Virus record (IMG/VR): IMGVR_UViG_3300030103_003629
Location: 32,462-96,461 of that record
DNA: 64,000 nt
DNA from: a virus
Strand: one strand, 5' to 3'
Part shown: piece after piece, positions 36,235 through 44,493 of the stretch
Layout: each line of letters starts with the position of its first letter
How positions within the stretch are numbered: the first letter of the stretch is position 1
Made by a program: the position numbers and the translations under genes
The notes under the pieces: generated by a model
What the model saw: the letters and a program-made list of their open reading frames with translations, nothing else
Database searches by the model: none
Told to the model about the DNA's origin: nothing

Positions 36235-37065
36235 TTATTTAAATTTTATTCTATTATCATATAACCAATGAATTATACTTATTACTTCATCTTTTAAATA
36301 ATCAATAGGCATTTGTATTATCTCTTTTATAACAGGGTCTCCTTCCGGAGTATATTTAGTTATAGGATAACCGTAGTCATCTTTACCTTCTTCTTCAAAT
36401 TTAACATGATGTATATGTATCTTTCCTGGTCTAAGTTTAGGGTTATGCTTTATTATAATATACATATAAATACTGAGTTGTAAGGCATAATGACTAAAAT
36501 TACAATCATCTAAATGAGATAAAGGTAAAGCCATTCTTTCTGATTTACCTTCCCAATTTTTAAAAGATTTTGTTTTAATTTCTTTGTTTGTTTTATAATC
36601 TATTATGTTTACTTTTCCATCAACTACTTCTACTAAATCCGCTTGACCGCAAATACCTGCAGATTTTAGATATACCATATGTTCAGGATACACACCTGGA
36701 TCTAATTTTTGAATTGGTGCAATTTTAATTCCATCTTCTTCTCCTTTAGGAGCAAATACAGGAATAGTAAAACCTTCTCTTTCTATAGAACTAAAACTAC
36801 AAATATCTTTTTCTCTTTGGTCATGATAGAAGGTTCCTAAAGTCATTGCACGTATAGATTCATTATTCCATATCTCTTGAATCTTTTTAGGTTTAATACC
36901 ATACCATTTTGAATTCTTCTTTTTAGAAACTTTAATAGCTACCTTTTCTGCATTAAAAGGATTTTTAAATTTAGATATAAGAGTAGTCACACTAATCCAA
37001 TTAATATTTTCATCAGCGCTTATACTTTTATAACTATGATCTTCTGCATTAAATATTATACTCAT
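36235..37065 (-). CDS. PD-(D/E)XK nuclease (RecB/Cas4-like exonuclease domain)
   Basis: 276 residues. The motif GQADLVEVVDGKVNIIDYKTNKE gives Asp, then Asp-x-Lys (DYK) of the PD-(D/E)XK core, preceded by an N-terminal helix with LGTFYHDQREKD (the conserved His/Glu region) and followed by LPLSHLDDCNFSHYALQLSIYMYIII, the Q-x-x-x-Y helix of RecB-type nucleases. It probably acts as a DNA exonuclease or Holliday-junction/flap nuclease in packaging or recombination. The start overlaps the upstream 96-residue gene by 4 bases. Confidence 0.75.
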   Translation of the reverse strand: MSIIFNAEDHSYKSISADENINWISVTTLISKFKNPFNAEKVAIKVSKKKNSKWYGIKPKKIQEIWNNESIRAMTLGTFYHDQREKDICSFSSIEREGFTIPVFAPKGEEDGIKIAPIQKLDPGVYPEHMVYLKSAGICGQADLVEVVDGKVNIIDYKTNKEIKTKSFKNWEGKSERMALPLSHLDDCNFSHYALQLSIYMYIIIKHNPKLRPGKIHIHHVKFEEEGKDDYGYPITKYTPEGDPVIKEIIQMPIDYLKDEVISIIHWLYDNRIKFK

Positions 37066-37352
37066 AGCTCATTTAGTTTATCTTCTTCTTCTTGCGTCAT
37101 AACTGCTTTCCATTTATCTAAAGGACAGTCACTAGATAAAGATCTTAGTTTAAATCCTAGTGCACAACCACATTCTCCACAACAAGGCTGTGTTCCAGGA
37201 ACAGCACATTTATCTCCTTTTTGATCACAAGAATTACATATCTTAAGTCTTTCATTAAATAGTTTTTCTACAAACTCATCTCTAAGTACTGCATTTTTTA
37301 TACCTTCTAAAATCTTTTTTCTATTCTTCCAAATTTCCTTTAGACTGAACAT
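37062..37352 (-). CDS. Zinc-binding protein (Cys-rich)
   Basis: 96 residues. A basic N-terminal helix (KEIWKNRKKILEGIKNAVLRDEF) is followed by CNSCDQKGDKC, then CCGECGCALGFKLRSLSSDCPLDKW. With seven Cys in 35 residues this looks like two zinc knuckles. This protein type is common in Bacteroidota phages next to packaging or structural genes. Its last residues overlap the nuclease gene, and its start overlaps the HU/IHF-like gene by 32 bases. Likely a DNA- or protein-binding accessory. Confidence 0.65.
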   Translation of the reverse strand: MFSLKEIWKNRKKILEGIKNAVLRDEFVEKLFNERLKICNSCDQKGDKCAVPGTQPCCGECGCALGFKLRSLSSDCPLDKWKAVMTQEEEDKLNEL

Positions 37353-37707
37353 TCTTTTTATTTTTAAATTCTTTTTTTCTATTTACTTCATCATAGTATT
37401 TGTCTCTAACACCATAAAGCTTTTCTAATAATGACTCTTTATATTTAAAATACTGAAAGCTGTTAAAAGTATAAACATCTTTATTTTTTATAATTTTCTT
37501 ACATCTATTAATCTCTTTATTAACAGCTTTAATTTTAATATTAAAAACACCTAATCCAGGAGCATTTATTGAAATATAATTAAGTTCTGTTAAAGTAGAT
37601 CTTAAATCTCTGTAATAAAAATCAACACAAGCAGAAATAAAATTTTTATCAGCGTCTAAATCTTCAGCTATCTCTTTATAAATCTCTTTATATTTTTTAG
37701 GTTTCAT
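37321..37707 (-). CDS. HU/IHF-like DNA-bending protein
   Basis: 128 residues. The segment KEIYKEIAEDLDADKNFISACVDFYYRDLRSTLTELNYISINAPGLGVFNI matches the N-terminal dimerisation half of HU/IHF (helix-turn-helix then a GLGxF beta start). The C-terminal arm is replaced by a Lys-rich helical tail. IHF-like proteins at this place are a hallmark of crAss-like phages. It presumably bends DNA for packaging or replication. It overlaps the wHTH-like gene by 4 bases. Confidence 0.7.
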   Translation of the reverse strand: MKPKKYKEIYKEIAEDLDADKNFISACVDFYYRDLRSTLTELNYISINAPGLGVFNIKIKAVNKEINRCKKIIKNKDVYTFNSFQYFKYKESLLEKLYGVRDKYYDEVNRKKEFKNKKNVQSKGNLEE

Positions 37708-38063
37708 TTAGCTAAAAACTTATAGTCAAGTAAGATACTTCCGTTTGTTTGTATTTTTAATTTTTTATTTAAACTAATAATCTTTTTATTCTTTCTATCT
37801 TTTATTACCAGTTTATTCTTTGCACACTTATTAATACAGTTTCTTACTGTTTGTTGTGATTTAAATATTTTATATTCCTCAGCTGCATCATAACAAAAAT
37901 CAGTAAGTTCAATTGGTCCTGATTCACTTAATAGCGTTAAACATTCTAGTTCAGAATTACTCACCGCTATACTATTTATATAACAGTGAGTTAATATCTG
38001 ATATTTAATGATATCTTTTTTAGACATCACTACACGCTTTTGTACCTGATTTACAATTGCCAT
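37704..38063 (-). CDS. Winged-helix-like DNA-binding protein
   Basis: 119 residues. After a short basic start, MSKKDIIKYQILTHCYINSIAVSNSELECLTLLSES is helical and IELTDFCYDAAEEYKIFKSQQTVRNCINKCAKNKLVIKDRK looks like a winged helix (recognition helix SQQTVRNCINKC, wing KDRKNKKIISL). Small proteins of this type lie beside the IHF-like gene in crAss-like phages. It could be a late transcription regulator or a packaging-site recogniser. Confidence 0.55.
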   Translation of the reverse strand: MAIVNQVQKRVVMSKKDIIKYQILTHCYINSIAVSNSELECLTLLSESGPIELTDFCYDAAEEYKIFKSQQTVRNCINKCAKNKLVIKDRKNKKIISLNKKLKIQTNGSILLDYKFLAK

Positions 38064-38341
38064 TATTTTTTCTTAAGCGTTCTTTTCTTTGGCTGAGGTT
38101 TTGTTTGAGGCTCTTCTTCCATTTCTTCAGGTGGATTCATCATCATTGCAAATTGCATCTGAATCTGAGCTCTTTTAAATCTAACTTCATCTAACTTCAT
38201 AAGAGTCTCTTCATATTTGTGTTGAGCATCTAAGTAAGGAATAGATTCAGTATAAAAATCTAGCATTTCTTTTTTCTTTTTTGCTAGTTCTTCTGGAGAC
38301 ATTTGCTCCATTTCTTGTTCTGTTGGTTCTGCTGTCATCAT
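38063..38341 (-). CDS. Acidic coiled-coil protein opening the packaging operon
   Basis: 92 residues: MMTAEPTEQEMEQMSPEELAKKKKEMLDF, then a long helix (HKYEETLMKLDEVRFKRAQIQMQFAMMM) and a Pro/Lys tail ending in RTLKKK. The next gene starts at its stop (1-base overlap). It is the first gene after the best host-type promoter in the window. No known family. Confidence 0.55.
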   Translation of the reverse strand: MMTAEPTEQEMEQMSPEELAKKKKEMLDFYTESIPYLDAQHKYEETLMKLDEVRFKRAQIQMQFAMMMNPPEEMEEEPQTKPQPKKRTLKKK

Positions 38342-38364
38342 AATGTATATAATTTAGATTTAAA

Positions 38365-38396
38365 CAAATATATACATTTAAAGTTTAAACATCAAA
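38365..38396 (-). promoter_or_regulatory. Bacteroidota-type sigma-factor promoter, TTTG-N20-TATATTTG
   Basis: On the minus strand TTTG (38393-38396) and TATATTTG (38365-38372) are separated by exactly 20 bases. This matches the primary-sigma consensus of Bacteroidota (TTTG, 19-21 bases, TAnnTTTG). It ends 23 bases before the first ATG of the packaging operon and just downstream of a terminator. It suggests this operon is read by host RNA polymerase. Confidence 0.65.
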
Positions 38397-38407
38397 TATT
38401 TAAACAT

Positions 38408-38438
38408 AAAAAAGTCTCCCCATTGCTGAAGAGACTTT
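38408..38438 (-). terminator. Intrinsic terminator after the lysis cassette
   Basis: On the minus strand AAAGTCTC pairs with GAGACTTT (8 bp), followed by TTTTTT. It separates the amidase gene from the packaging operon promoter. About 180 bases lie between it and the amidase stop, in which I see no gene; two short AT-rich frames there are not convincing. Confidence 0.75.
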
Positions 38439-38617
38439 ATAACACACATAATTACACTATCTATTTTTTAGCGTAAAGTTTAATAATGTGATTAAATAAA
38501 ACTCACGGGAGAGATCTATTTCAATTGCAAATATATCTAGAGATGAGATTCTAAGTTTTATAATAACTTTATCCCATTGTTTATTTCTTGCATTCCAACC
38601 ATTTCTTATTTTCATAA

Positions 38618-39496
38618 CTATAGACTTAATAACATATCAATTAATTCTTGTTGAGGAGCCATATCAAACTTACCTTTTCTACAGTTTGTATGATTCCATA
38701 ATCCTTTGGTTTCCGTACACATAGATACACTACATATATCAAAAGCTTCTGCGCCTTTTTCTTTTATTAAATCTACTAACCCTGCTGTAGGATCTATATT
38801 ATCTCTATTAGCTATGTATAGAATTAAGTTTCTTAAAGATCTTAGTTGTTCATCAGAGTATTTATGCCACTCTTTAAAACCTCTGAACTTATCTTTTAGT
38901 GTAACTACTTGATTCTCATGTGGTATAGTACCCGCATATGTTCTTCCATTACGTATATATCCAAAGTTACAAACTTCTATACCTACAGAATGTCTATGCA
39001 TTACTGAGTTGCCCGTACCTAAGTGCCATCCGTATCCTCCTTCAGGCATACACTGAACTATTTCTCCATCATATTTAGAATCATTGTTCTTAATATTCTG
39101 TCCACCAATAACAAATTCTGTAGCTACTCTACCTCTTCTATCATTATTCCAGTGATCTACTGTGTTATAAGGATTATTCCATCCTGCAGTATGATGCAAG
39201 AATATCCAATGTTTACCTCTATCCCCTCCAAAGTATTCATCAGGAGATAAATAATGTTTGTTTATAACCAGGTTACCTTCTATAATCTTTCTTTCTTTTT
39301 GATCAGTATCTAGTATACCCATTGCATTCATAGTCTTAGGACCTACTATACCATCTCCCCAAAGATTATTTTCTTTTTGAAACTTTATTACTGCTTCTTT
39401 TGTTTTGGGCCCAAAGATCCCATCAGCAGTGATACCTAGATACTCTTGTATATCTTCTACAAGAGATCCTTTACTTCCTTGTTTGATTAACATCAT
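38618..39496 (-). CDS. Endolysin: peptidoglycan-binding domain plus N-acetylmuramoyl-L-alanine amidase
   Basis: 292 residues. Residues 1-62 form a PG_binding_1 domain (GSLVEDIQEYLGITADGIFGPKTKEAVIKFQ, GIVGPKTMNAMG). Residues about 90-290 form an Amidase_2 domain with zinc ligand WIFLHHTAG (His near 100), WHLGTGNSVMHRHSVGIEVCNFG and a later His/Cys region ending in LWNHTNCRKGKFDMAP. It cleaves the stem peptide from N-acetylmuramic acid to release progeny. There is no signal peptide, so it needs a holin. The start overlaps the holin-like gene stop as ATGA. The N-terminal wall-binding domain is unusual for a Gram-negative-type host but common in crAss-like phages. Confidence 0.9.
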   Translation of the reverse strand: MMLIKQGSKGSLVEDIQEYLGITADGIFGPKTKEAVIKFQKENNLWGDGIVGPKTMNAMGILDTDQKERKIIEGNLVINKHYLSPDEYFGGDRGKHWIFLHHTAGWNNPYNTVDHWNNDRRGRVATEFVIGGQNIKNNDSKYDGEIVQCMPEGGYGWHLGTGNSVMHRHSVGIEVCNFGYIRNGRTYAGTIPHENQVVTLKDKFRGFKEWHKYSDEQLRSLRNLILYIANRDNIDPTAGLVDLIKEKGAEAFDICSVSMCTETKGLWNHTNCRKGKFDMAPQQELIDMLLSL

Positions 39497-39720
39497 TTTT
39501 TTGTTTTACTAAATTTATCCATTGATGTAAGACCTAATGCACCAAATGCAAATAAAGCTACAGCATCTACTAGATACTCAGCTGGTCTAATCTCTTCAGG
39601 ACTAAACGTATTAGCTATTAAACACGCTACAAGAGCAAATATACATATTAATCCGGATAATCTCTTAGATGAGTAATTTCCTGACTCATCACTTAATAAT
39701 TGTTTAAAGAAAATTTTCAT
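39493..39720 (-). CDS. Holin-like membrane protein
   Basis: 75 residues with two membrane segments (LSGLICIFALVACLIANTF, residues about 21-39, and YLVDAVALFAFGALGL, about 49-64), a charged N-terminus, and a basic C-terminal tail DKFSKTKK. It lies between the u-spanin-like gene and the endolysin and overlaps both by 4 bases. Small two-span proteins with a basic tail next to an endolysin are typical class II holins. Function is inferred from context. Confidence 0.65.
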   Translation of the reverse strand: MKIFFKQLLSDESGNYSSKRLSGLICIFALVACLIANTFSPEEIRPAEYLVDAVALFAFGALGLTSMDKFSKTKK

Positions 39721-40187
39721 AATTTAGTTTTTAAGAATTTGCATAATCTATATATGCCATATAAGATCAACAATATTAAAGATAGATATATTCCTTTATT
39801 TATAAGTTGTTTCCACTTAGGAGTTTTTTCATAATACTTTATAGGTATTTTTCTTTCTATAATCTTTTCTACTGTTACAGTATCACATTTACCACTGATA
39901 TAAACAGAATCATGAATAGTATCATGATATATTTCAATTCTTAGTCTTTCCTTTTCTATAACTAAAGTATCCTTTCTAATTTCAGTCCAGAAATGTTGAG
40001 AGAATACTGTATCATGTTCTACCTTTTCTACAGTAAGTCTTACAGTATCTACTACTTCTACACTATCTATAGTTAATAAATATGGATGCTTTTCTACTAG
40101 TCTTGTAAATCTTGCTTTTGGACTACAAGAAATAAGTGTTAATAAAAGTAGTAAACTAAATATTATATGTTTACTTTTTACTTGCAT
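39717..40187 (-). CDS. Unimolecular spanin-like lipoprotein
   Basis: The frame opens at 40256 but the ATG at 40187 (MQVKSKHIIFSLLLL) is preferred because it places a lipoprotein signal at the N-terminus: a basic start, a hydrophobic core and the lipobox LISC with Cys at residue 18. A beta-rich periplasmic stretch follows (repeats of D-T-V near SVEVVDTVRLTVEKVEHDTVF), then a C-terminal membrane segment (YLSLILLILYGIYRL) and a basic end. A lipidated N-terminus plus a C-terminal transmembrane helix is the architecture of u-spanins, which fuse inner and outer membranes in lysis. It overlaps the upstream gene by 17 bases. About 156 residues. Confidence 0.65.
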   Translation of the reverse strand: MQVKSKHIIFSLLLLLTLISCSPKARFTRLVEKHPYLLTIDSVEVVDTVRLTVEKVEHDTVFSQHFWTEIRKDTLVIEKERLRIEIYHDTIHDSVYISGKCDTVTVEKIIERKIPIKYYEKTPKWKQLINKGIYLSLILLILYGIYRLCKFLKTKL

Positions 40188-40494
40188 GTATAGCTTGAAT
40201 AATTCTAAGTTCCATTTGACCCATTTCAGTTTTAAGTTCTGAAATAGATGCTTCATTCTTAGATCTGTTTTCTTCTACCTGATCTTTTAAGATGTCAATT
40301 CTTTTATGCAGTGTTATTTGTGACTCTTTTTTAGTTGCTTTAATCTCTTCCATATCTTTCTTAAGATTTTCTAAGACTACTTGCTGGATAGCAACTTTAT
40401 TCTTTAGACTATACCATACTGTTAAAGCTCCTATTAAAGCTGAAAGTAATGACACTAAGGCGTCAAAACCTATTTGCATACTTGTAATTTCCAT
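40171..40494 (-). CDS. Membrane protein with cytoplasmic coiled-coil (lysis cassette)
   Basis: 107 residues. One N-terminal membrane segment (about residues 9-28, FDALVSLLSALIGALTVWYSL) is followed by a long coiled-coil (KDMEEIKATKKESQITLHKRIDILKDQ onward). The small-helix-plus-coiled-coil form resembles XhlA-type lysis accessory proteins in reverse order. It opens the lysis cassette, downstream of a late promoter motif, with the spanin-like gene starting inside its 3' end. It could be a holin partner or antiholin. Confidence 0.55.
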   Translation of the reverse strand: MEITSMQIGFDALVSLLSALIGALTVWYSLKNKVAIQQVVLENLKKDMEEIKATKKESQITLHKRIDILKDQVEENRSKNEASISELKTEMGQMELRIIQAIHASKK

Positions 40495-40525
40495 CTCGCA
40501 CTCTTATAAATAAATAAATATACTA

Positions 40526-40536
40526 TAATATACAAA
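40526..40536 (-). promoter_or_regulatory. Candidate late promoter motif (site D)
   Basis: Exact TTTGTATATTA on the minus strand, 31 bases before the first gene of the lysis cassette. The motif places lysis genes under the same control as the virion genes. Confidence 0.55.
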
Positions 40537-40557
40537 ATATATTTAACTTATAGAAAT

Positions 40558-41472
40558 TTACAAGGGGAACTTTGAGCTATCAATTCTTCTGTCATAACGG
40601 TCAACTCCACCATTGCGTTTTCTTTTATAGCTTATCTTTAATATTCTACCGCCTAGTGGCTTAACTGGAGCACCTCTTTCAACATGCCAACCTTTAGAAC
40701 CATCAGCATATTCTTCTTTATATGTACCTGTAACCATTAAGTGAAGCTGTTTTTGTAAATGTCTATATTGACTTCTACCTCTTAATATAGTATCTCTTAC
40801 ATCATTTCTTGCAGAGTTCTCATGTATGTGACCCATAGTAAATACATCAAAGTCTTCATACTTTTCTAAAGCTCTAGTAAGGTTTAGTGCACCTTTAGTC
40901 ACTACACCTCCACCACCAGATCCGTGAAAGTATTTAATTAATGCTGATTTACTGCTACCGCCTTTTTCTTTTTCTTCTGATCCCTCTTCAGTACTAAATC
41001 TTGATAAAGCTTGGTTTACAACAAGCCATCCTCCATAACCACCTACTTTAACTTCTGTATTATTTTCATAATTTAAAAGTTTTACAAATCTAGCTAGTAT
41101 ATCAGTTTCTTGCCATTTAAGAACTCCTGTTTCATGATTACCGTAACCTATTACTGCAATTAAATGAGCATAAGGACCCCACCACTTAACTGCAGTATTT
41201 ACAACTGAATCTAAATATTTAGCATTATTATGTTCAGGTCTTATGTCAGACTTATTCTTTCTATTATCACCTCTTCCTTGCATGAGACAAAACATGTCTC
41301 CATTTATTAGTATTGGTATATTGTTAGCTTTACAATATTCTAAATCTTTTTTAAGTAATGCTCTATCGCATTTAGGATTATCCCAATGTATATCACTAAG
41401 CATAGCAATTTTAGCCTCTTTCCCATCCATTACAATTTCGTGGATGTTAGAAGCATGTTCTATTATTTTCAT
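40558..41472 (-). CDS. Calcineurin-like metallophosphoesterase
   Basis: 304 residues with the full set of metallophosphoesterase motifs: LSDIHW (D-x-H), ILINGDMF (GD), VIGYGNHETG (GNHE), and FTMGHIHENS (GHxH). The metal ligands Asp, His, Asp, Asn, His are all present. The insert between motifs III and IV (residues about 150-200) contains a Gly-rich loop GSGGGGVV. It hydrolyses phosphate esters; the substrate is unknown (nucleic acid ends or cyclic nucleotides are possibilities, including anti-defence signalling). It is the last gene of the fibre operon before the lysis promoter. Confidence 0.8.
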   Translation of the reverse strand: MKIIEHASNIHEIVMDGKEAKIAMLSDIHWDNPKCDRALLKKDLEYCKANNIPILINGDMFCLMQGRGDNRKNKSDIRPEHNNAKYLDSVVNTAVKWWGPYAHLIAVIGYGNHETGVLKWQETDILARFVKLLNYENNTEVKVGGYGGWLVVNQALSRFSTEEGSEEKEKGGSSKSALIKYFHGSGGGGVVTKGALNLTRALEKYEDFDVFTMGHIHENSARNDVRDTILRGRSQYRHLQKQLHLMVTGTYKEEYADGSKGWHVERGAPVKPLGGRILKISYKRKRNGGVDRYDRRIDSSKFPL

Positions 41473-41493
41473 TTTTCTTTTTTTTAATTTCTT

Positions 41494-41790
41494 TTATTCA
41501 GGTGGAGTAGGAGTATACTTACTTGAAGGTCCTTGAAATTTATTACCTAAAGTTTCTGCTTGTAGCTTATAATAGTCATCAATACCCACATCTTCATTTA
41601 CAAATGATTCTAACTCATCTTCAGTTAAAAAAGCATTAATAGTAGGTTGACCTGTTCTAACTCTTGTAGCTCCTTGATCTCCTGCATAACCAAATACTAC
41701 AAGACCTGCTTCTCCTTCACCATTCATTACAAAGAACCATCTATTAGGATTATTAATTGTTATTTCATTTATGTTAAATTGTGCTGGCAT
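41494..41790 (-). CDS. Small fibre-operon protein (98 residues)
   Basis: Begins MPAQFNINEITINNPNRWFFVMNGEGEAGLVVFGYAGDQGATRVRTGQP; a compact beta-rich protein ending in a Pro-rich tail (YTPTPPE). It sits 12 bases after the DUF285-repeat protein and before the metallophosphoesterase. It could be a fibre chaperone, fibre tip or decoration protein. No family recognised. Confidence 0.5.
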   Translation of the reverse strand: MPAQFNINEITINNPNRWFFVMNGEGEAGLVVFGYAGDQGATRVRTGQPTINAFLTEDELESFVNEDVGIDDYYKLQAETLGNKFQGPSSKYTPTPPE

Positions 41791-41802
41791 ATTTTTTATG
41801 TT

Positions 41803-43536
41803 TTATGTACAAGCTAAATCTGTTATAGTCCATCCTGCTGCTAATAATGTAGCTTCTGCTGTAGCTGCTGCAGATGGAGCACATGTAAATGAAGAAGCGT
41901 TTGCACCTAATGTTACACTATTAGTATTTGTTGCAGCGGCTCTAATTAAAAAGTTATCATATGATGTTATGCTTAAAGGTGCCGTATTAAATGCTGCTGT
42001 CATATTTGTTGTTCCTGCAATACTTGCACTTGCATCAAGAGTTAATGTTGTTAATGAAGCAGCAAGGTTAAACCCGTTGCTCCAAGTTGTTACACCACTT
42101 AAATCACATGAGCTATCAAATATTACAGTTTGAACAGAAACTGCCCCAAAAAATATTGTATCAAAAGTTGTACAACTGCTAGAAAGATTACTAAAGGTTG
42201 CACTTGTTGTTCCAGAATTTGACCTCATAAAACCTTTTAAAGTGGTAACTGAAGAAAAATCCCAAGATGATACATCAATGCTTCCTGAAAAAACAGTAGT
42301 AAAAAATGTACTTTCCATAGTAGTTACATTAGATGTATCCCAACCTGTTACATTCATTGGTGGACCACCTACAAGTAGTGAACAGTTTCTAAAAGTACTA
42401 AGAAGATTTGTTAAATTTGTTAATGATGCACCCCATAAAGTTGAATCAAAGTTATGAGTGGCAAAACTTAATCTTTGAGCATCTTGAAATGCTGCTCTCA
42501 TAGTTGTAATACTATCTCCTTTCCAACCACTTAATCCTACTATTTCTGTTAAATCGTAGGCTTCATAAAAAGCAAAAGAAATATCTGTTATATTACTTGT
42601 ATCCCAACCTGTAGTATTAATAGAAGTAATGTCAGAACCCCAAAATGCTTGAGCTATCTTAGATATTCGTGAAGTATTACTCCAACTTGATAAATCTACT
42701 GTAAAAGTAGCATGTGGACAAGTTGACTCTTTAAATATAGCAGTTAAAACAACTGATGATACAGAATCTAATACCCAATTATCTAAACTTATAGTATTAA
42801 TCTTAGCTAATTGCCAATTAGCTTGAAAACTACTATTGTCAGACCAAGTCATATTATCTAATATAAAAGTACATCCATTAGTTGTTCCTGTTCCAACTTG
42901 ATAAAACATTTCTCTGCAATCATCACCGTGAGTTAAAGTCCATCCTGATAAATTTATAGAATCTATATTATGACAACCTCTAAACATTTGATATAATCCA
43001 AAACTTCCTACACATTCTAAATCAGTCCAATTTGTTAAATCTACAGCTCCTGTTATACCATCACAATTTTGAAAAAGTCCTCTAAGCATACTAGATGTAT
43101 TAGCAGGAGCTGTTGAAAGATCAGGAGCATCTGTAGCAGTATATTGCATATTAGAACAGTTCTTAAATGTATCCCATAAATAGGTATATTGAATATCTCC
43201 CCAATTAGACATTTCAACAAGTTTTGCTCTATTAGCAGCAGACATGTCTCCGAAATAAGGTTGAGGAAATGATCCTGTAATTTTTACAGTATATGTTCCT
43301 GCTGCTGCATATGTATGAGTTTTTGTTGTTGCAGTTACGCCTGTATCTTGAGAACTATCTCCCCAGTCTACATCATAGTTATTGGTAGTACGAGATCTTA
43401 TCTCAATACTTTCAGAAGGAGTTGTAGTTGTGTACTTTAATATTAAAGCAGAATCATGAGTAGGTGTGGAAGGAGGTACAATATGAGTATGTACACCTAC
43501 CCCTAGACTTTTATGTGTGTTAATAGAAACAGGCAT
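41803..43536 (-). CDS. Putative receptor-binding adhesin: PKD-like domain plus DUF285/BspA-type repeats
   Basis: 577 residues. After a Thr/His-rich start, residues 35-85 form a PKD-like domain (DVDWGDSSQDTGVTATTKTHTYAAAGTYTVKI: WGD and Y..AGTYTV are diagnostic). The rest is tandem 25-35-residue repeats with W-D-T-S-N-(I/V)-T-x-M/L (for example GWDTSNVTTMESTFF, GWDTSNITDISFAFY), the signature of DUF285 leucine-rich-like surface repeats. Such repeats make long solenoids in bacterial surface proteins, so a host-derived adhesin for receptor recognition is likely. It starts 4 bases after the previous gene. The repeat region is a good candidate for rapid variation by recombination. Confidence 0.75.
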   Translation of the reverse strand: MPVSINTHKSLGVGVHTHIVPPSTPTHDSALILKYTTTTPSESIEIRSRTTNNYDVDWGDSSQDTGVTATTKTHTYAAAGTYTVKITGSFPQPYFGDMSAANRAKLVEMSNWGDIQYTYLWDTFKNCSNMQYTATDAPDLSTAPANTSSMLRGLFQNCDGITGAVDLTNWTDLECVGSFGLYQMFRGCHNIDSINLSGWTLTHGDDCREMFYQVGTGTTNGCTFILDNMTWSDNSSFQANWQLAKINTISLDNWVLDSVSSVVLTAIFKESTCPHATFTVDLSSWSNTSRISKIAQAFWGSDITSINTTGWDTSNITDISFAFYEAYDLTEIVGLSGWKGDSITTMRAAFQDAQRLSFATHNFDSTLWGASLTNLTNLLSTFRNCSLLVGGPPMNVTGWDTSNVTTMESTFFTTVFSGSIDVSSWDFSSVTTLKGFMRSNSGTTSATFSNLSSSCTTFDTIFFGAVSVQTVIFDSSCDLSGVTTWSNGFNLAASLTTLTLDASASIAGTTNMTAAFNTAPLSITSYDNFLIRAAATNTNSVTLGANASSFTCAPSAAATAEATLLAAGWTITDLACT

Positions 43537-43539
43537 GAC

Positions 43540-44361
43540 TTATGCTACATATATCACCAAAAGATCTCCTCCACCTAATGCTCCTGGATCTGGATCATAG
43601 TCAAAAGTACTTGCGGCAAACTTATTCATATTACCACCCGCATCAAAATTTACAGTCTCTCCTGGTTTAAGAACTATTCCTAAAACATGTGCATTTGGAG
43701 TACCTGCATTATAAAAAGATACAGACTTCATAGAAGCAGCAATTGTTACTAAACCTGATGTACCAGATCTTGAAATTGAGGGCAGTGCCGTAGTATCATT
43801 AAGAGAACGTGTATCAAGCTCTATAGCTGTAGTATTAGCAGCTGTAGTTGCAGTTGATGTATCAATAGCAGAGGTATCAACTTCTATTTCAGTATTCTTT
43901 GCAAGAATATCTGTATTCATAGCTAATATAGCAGCATTACTTGTATCAATAGCAGAAGTGCTTGCTTCAATAGAAGCATTACTTGTTTCAATAGCAGCAG
44001 TATGATTGTCTATACTAGTGGTTTCAGTAGCTGTAGTTTCAGTTGCAGTTTTAATTGCTTCTAATACTAATGCGTTATCTTCATCAGCATATTGTACATC
44101 AGCAGGATTTAAAGCTACAGGAGTATTACTCCCTACTTCATAATACTTTGGAGTACCATCCCAAGTATTACTATCTACATCCCAAAGTCTTACCTCTAAG
44201 TATAATGTATACGGAGAGGCAATTAATCTCACCAGTCTAGATTCAAACTCTGTACTCGCACCTAGACTAGAAGAGATGCTATTTAGTGTTTTTATCATGG
44301 CATATTGCCATGGCCAGTTACTTCCTTTACTACCTGTTGTTTTTACGTTACCAATAGACAT
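43540..44361 (-). CDS. Fibre protein with Ser/Thr-Asn coiled repeat
   Basis: 273 residues. Residues 100-185 are low-complexity repeats such as SNASIEASTSAIDTSNAAI, with heptad-like spacing typical of trimeric fibre stalks. The N-terminal 100 residues are mixed (VRLIASPYTLYLEVRLWDVDSNTW), and the C-terminal 80 are a compact beta domain (SLVTIAASMKSVSFYNAG...PGETVNFDAGG). It precedes the PKD/DUF285 protein by 4 bases, so the two may form the stalk and the tip of one fibre. Confidence 0.6.
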   Translation of the reverse strand: MSIGNVKTTGSKGSNWPWQYAMIKTLNSISSSLGASTEFESRLVRLIASPYTLYLEVRLWDVDSNTWDGTPKYYEVGSNTPVALNPADVQYADEDNALVLEAIKTATETTATETTSIDNHTAAIETSNASIEASTSAIDTSNAAILAMNTDILAKNTEIEVDTSAIDTSTATTAANTTAIELDTRSLNDTTALPSISRSGTSGLVTIAASMKSVSFYNAGTPNAHVLGIVLKPGETVNFDAGGNMNKFAASTFDYDPDPGALGGGDLLVIYVA

Positions 44362-44392
44362 GTTATAATTTTTTCAGATGATATATATATAA

Positions 44393-44403
44393 TAATATAC
44401 AAA
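44393..44403 (-). promoter_or_regulatory. Candidate late promoter motif (site E)
   Basis: Exact TTTGTATATTA on the minus strand, 31 bases before the fibre-stalk gene and just downstream of a terminator. Confidence 0.55.
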
Positions 44404-44420
44404 AAACTTTCTATATATGC

Positions 44421-44447
44421 AAAAAGCCCCGGAAATACATCCAGGGC
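44421..44447 (-). terminator. Intrinsic terminator after the 232-residue fibre-operon gene
   Basis: On the minus strand GCCCTGG pairs with CCGGGGC (one G-U pair, 8-base loop) followed by TTTTT. Confidence 0.75.
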
Positions 44448-44493
44448 CTTGATAACCAATTAAATTATTAATTATGAGCTTCTTATTATAAAG

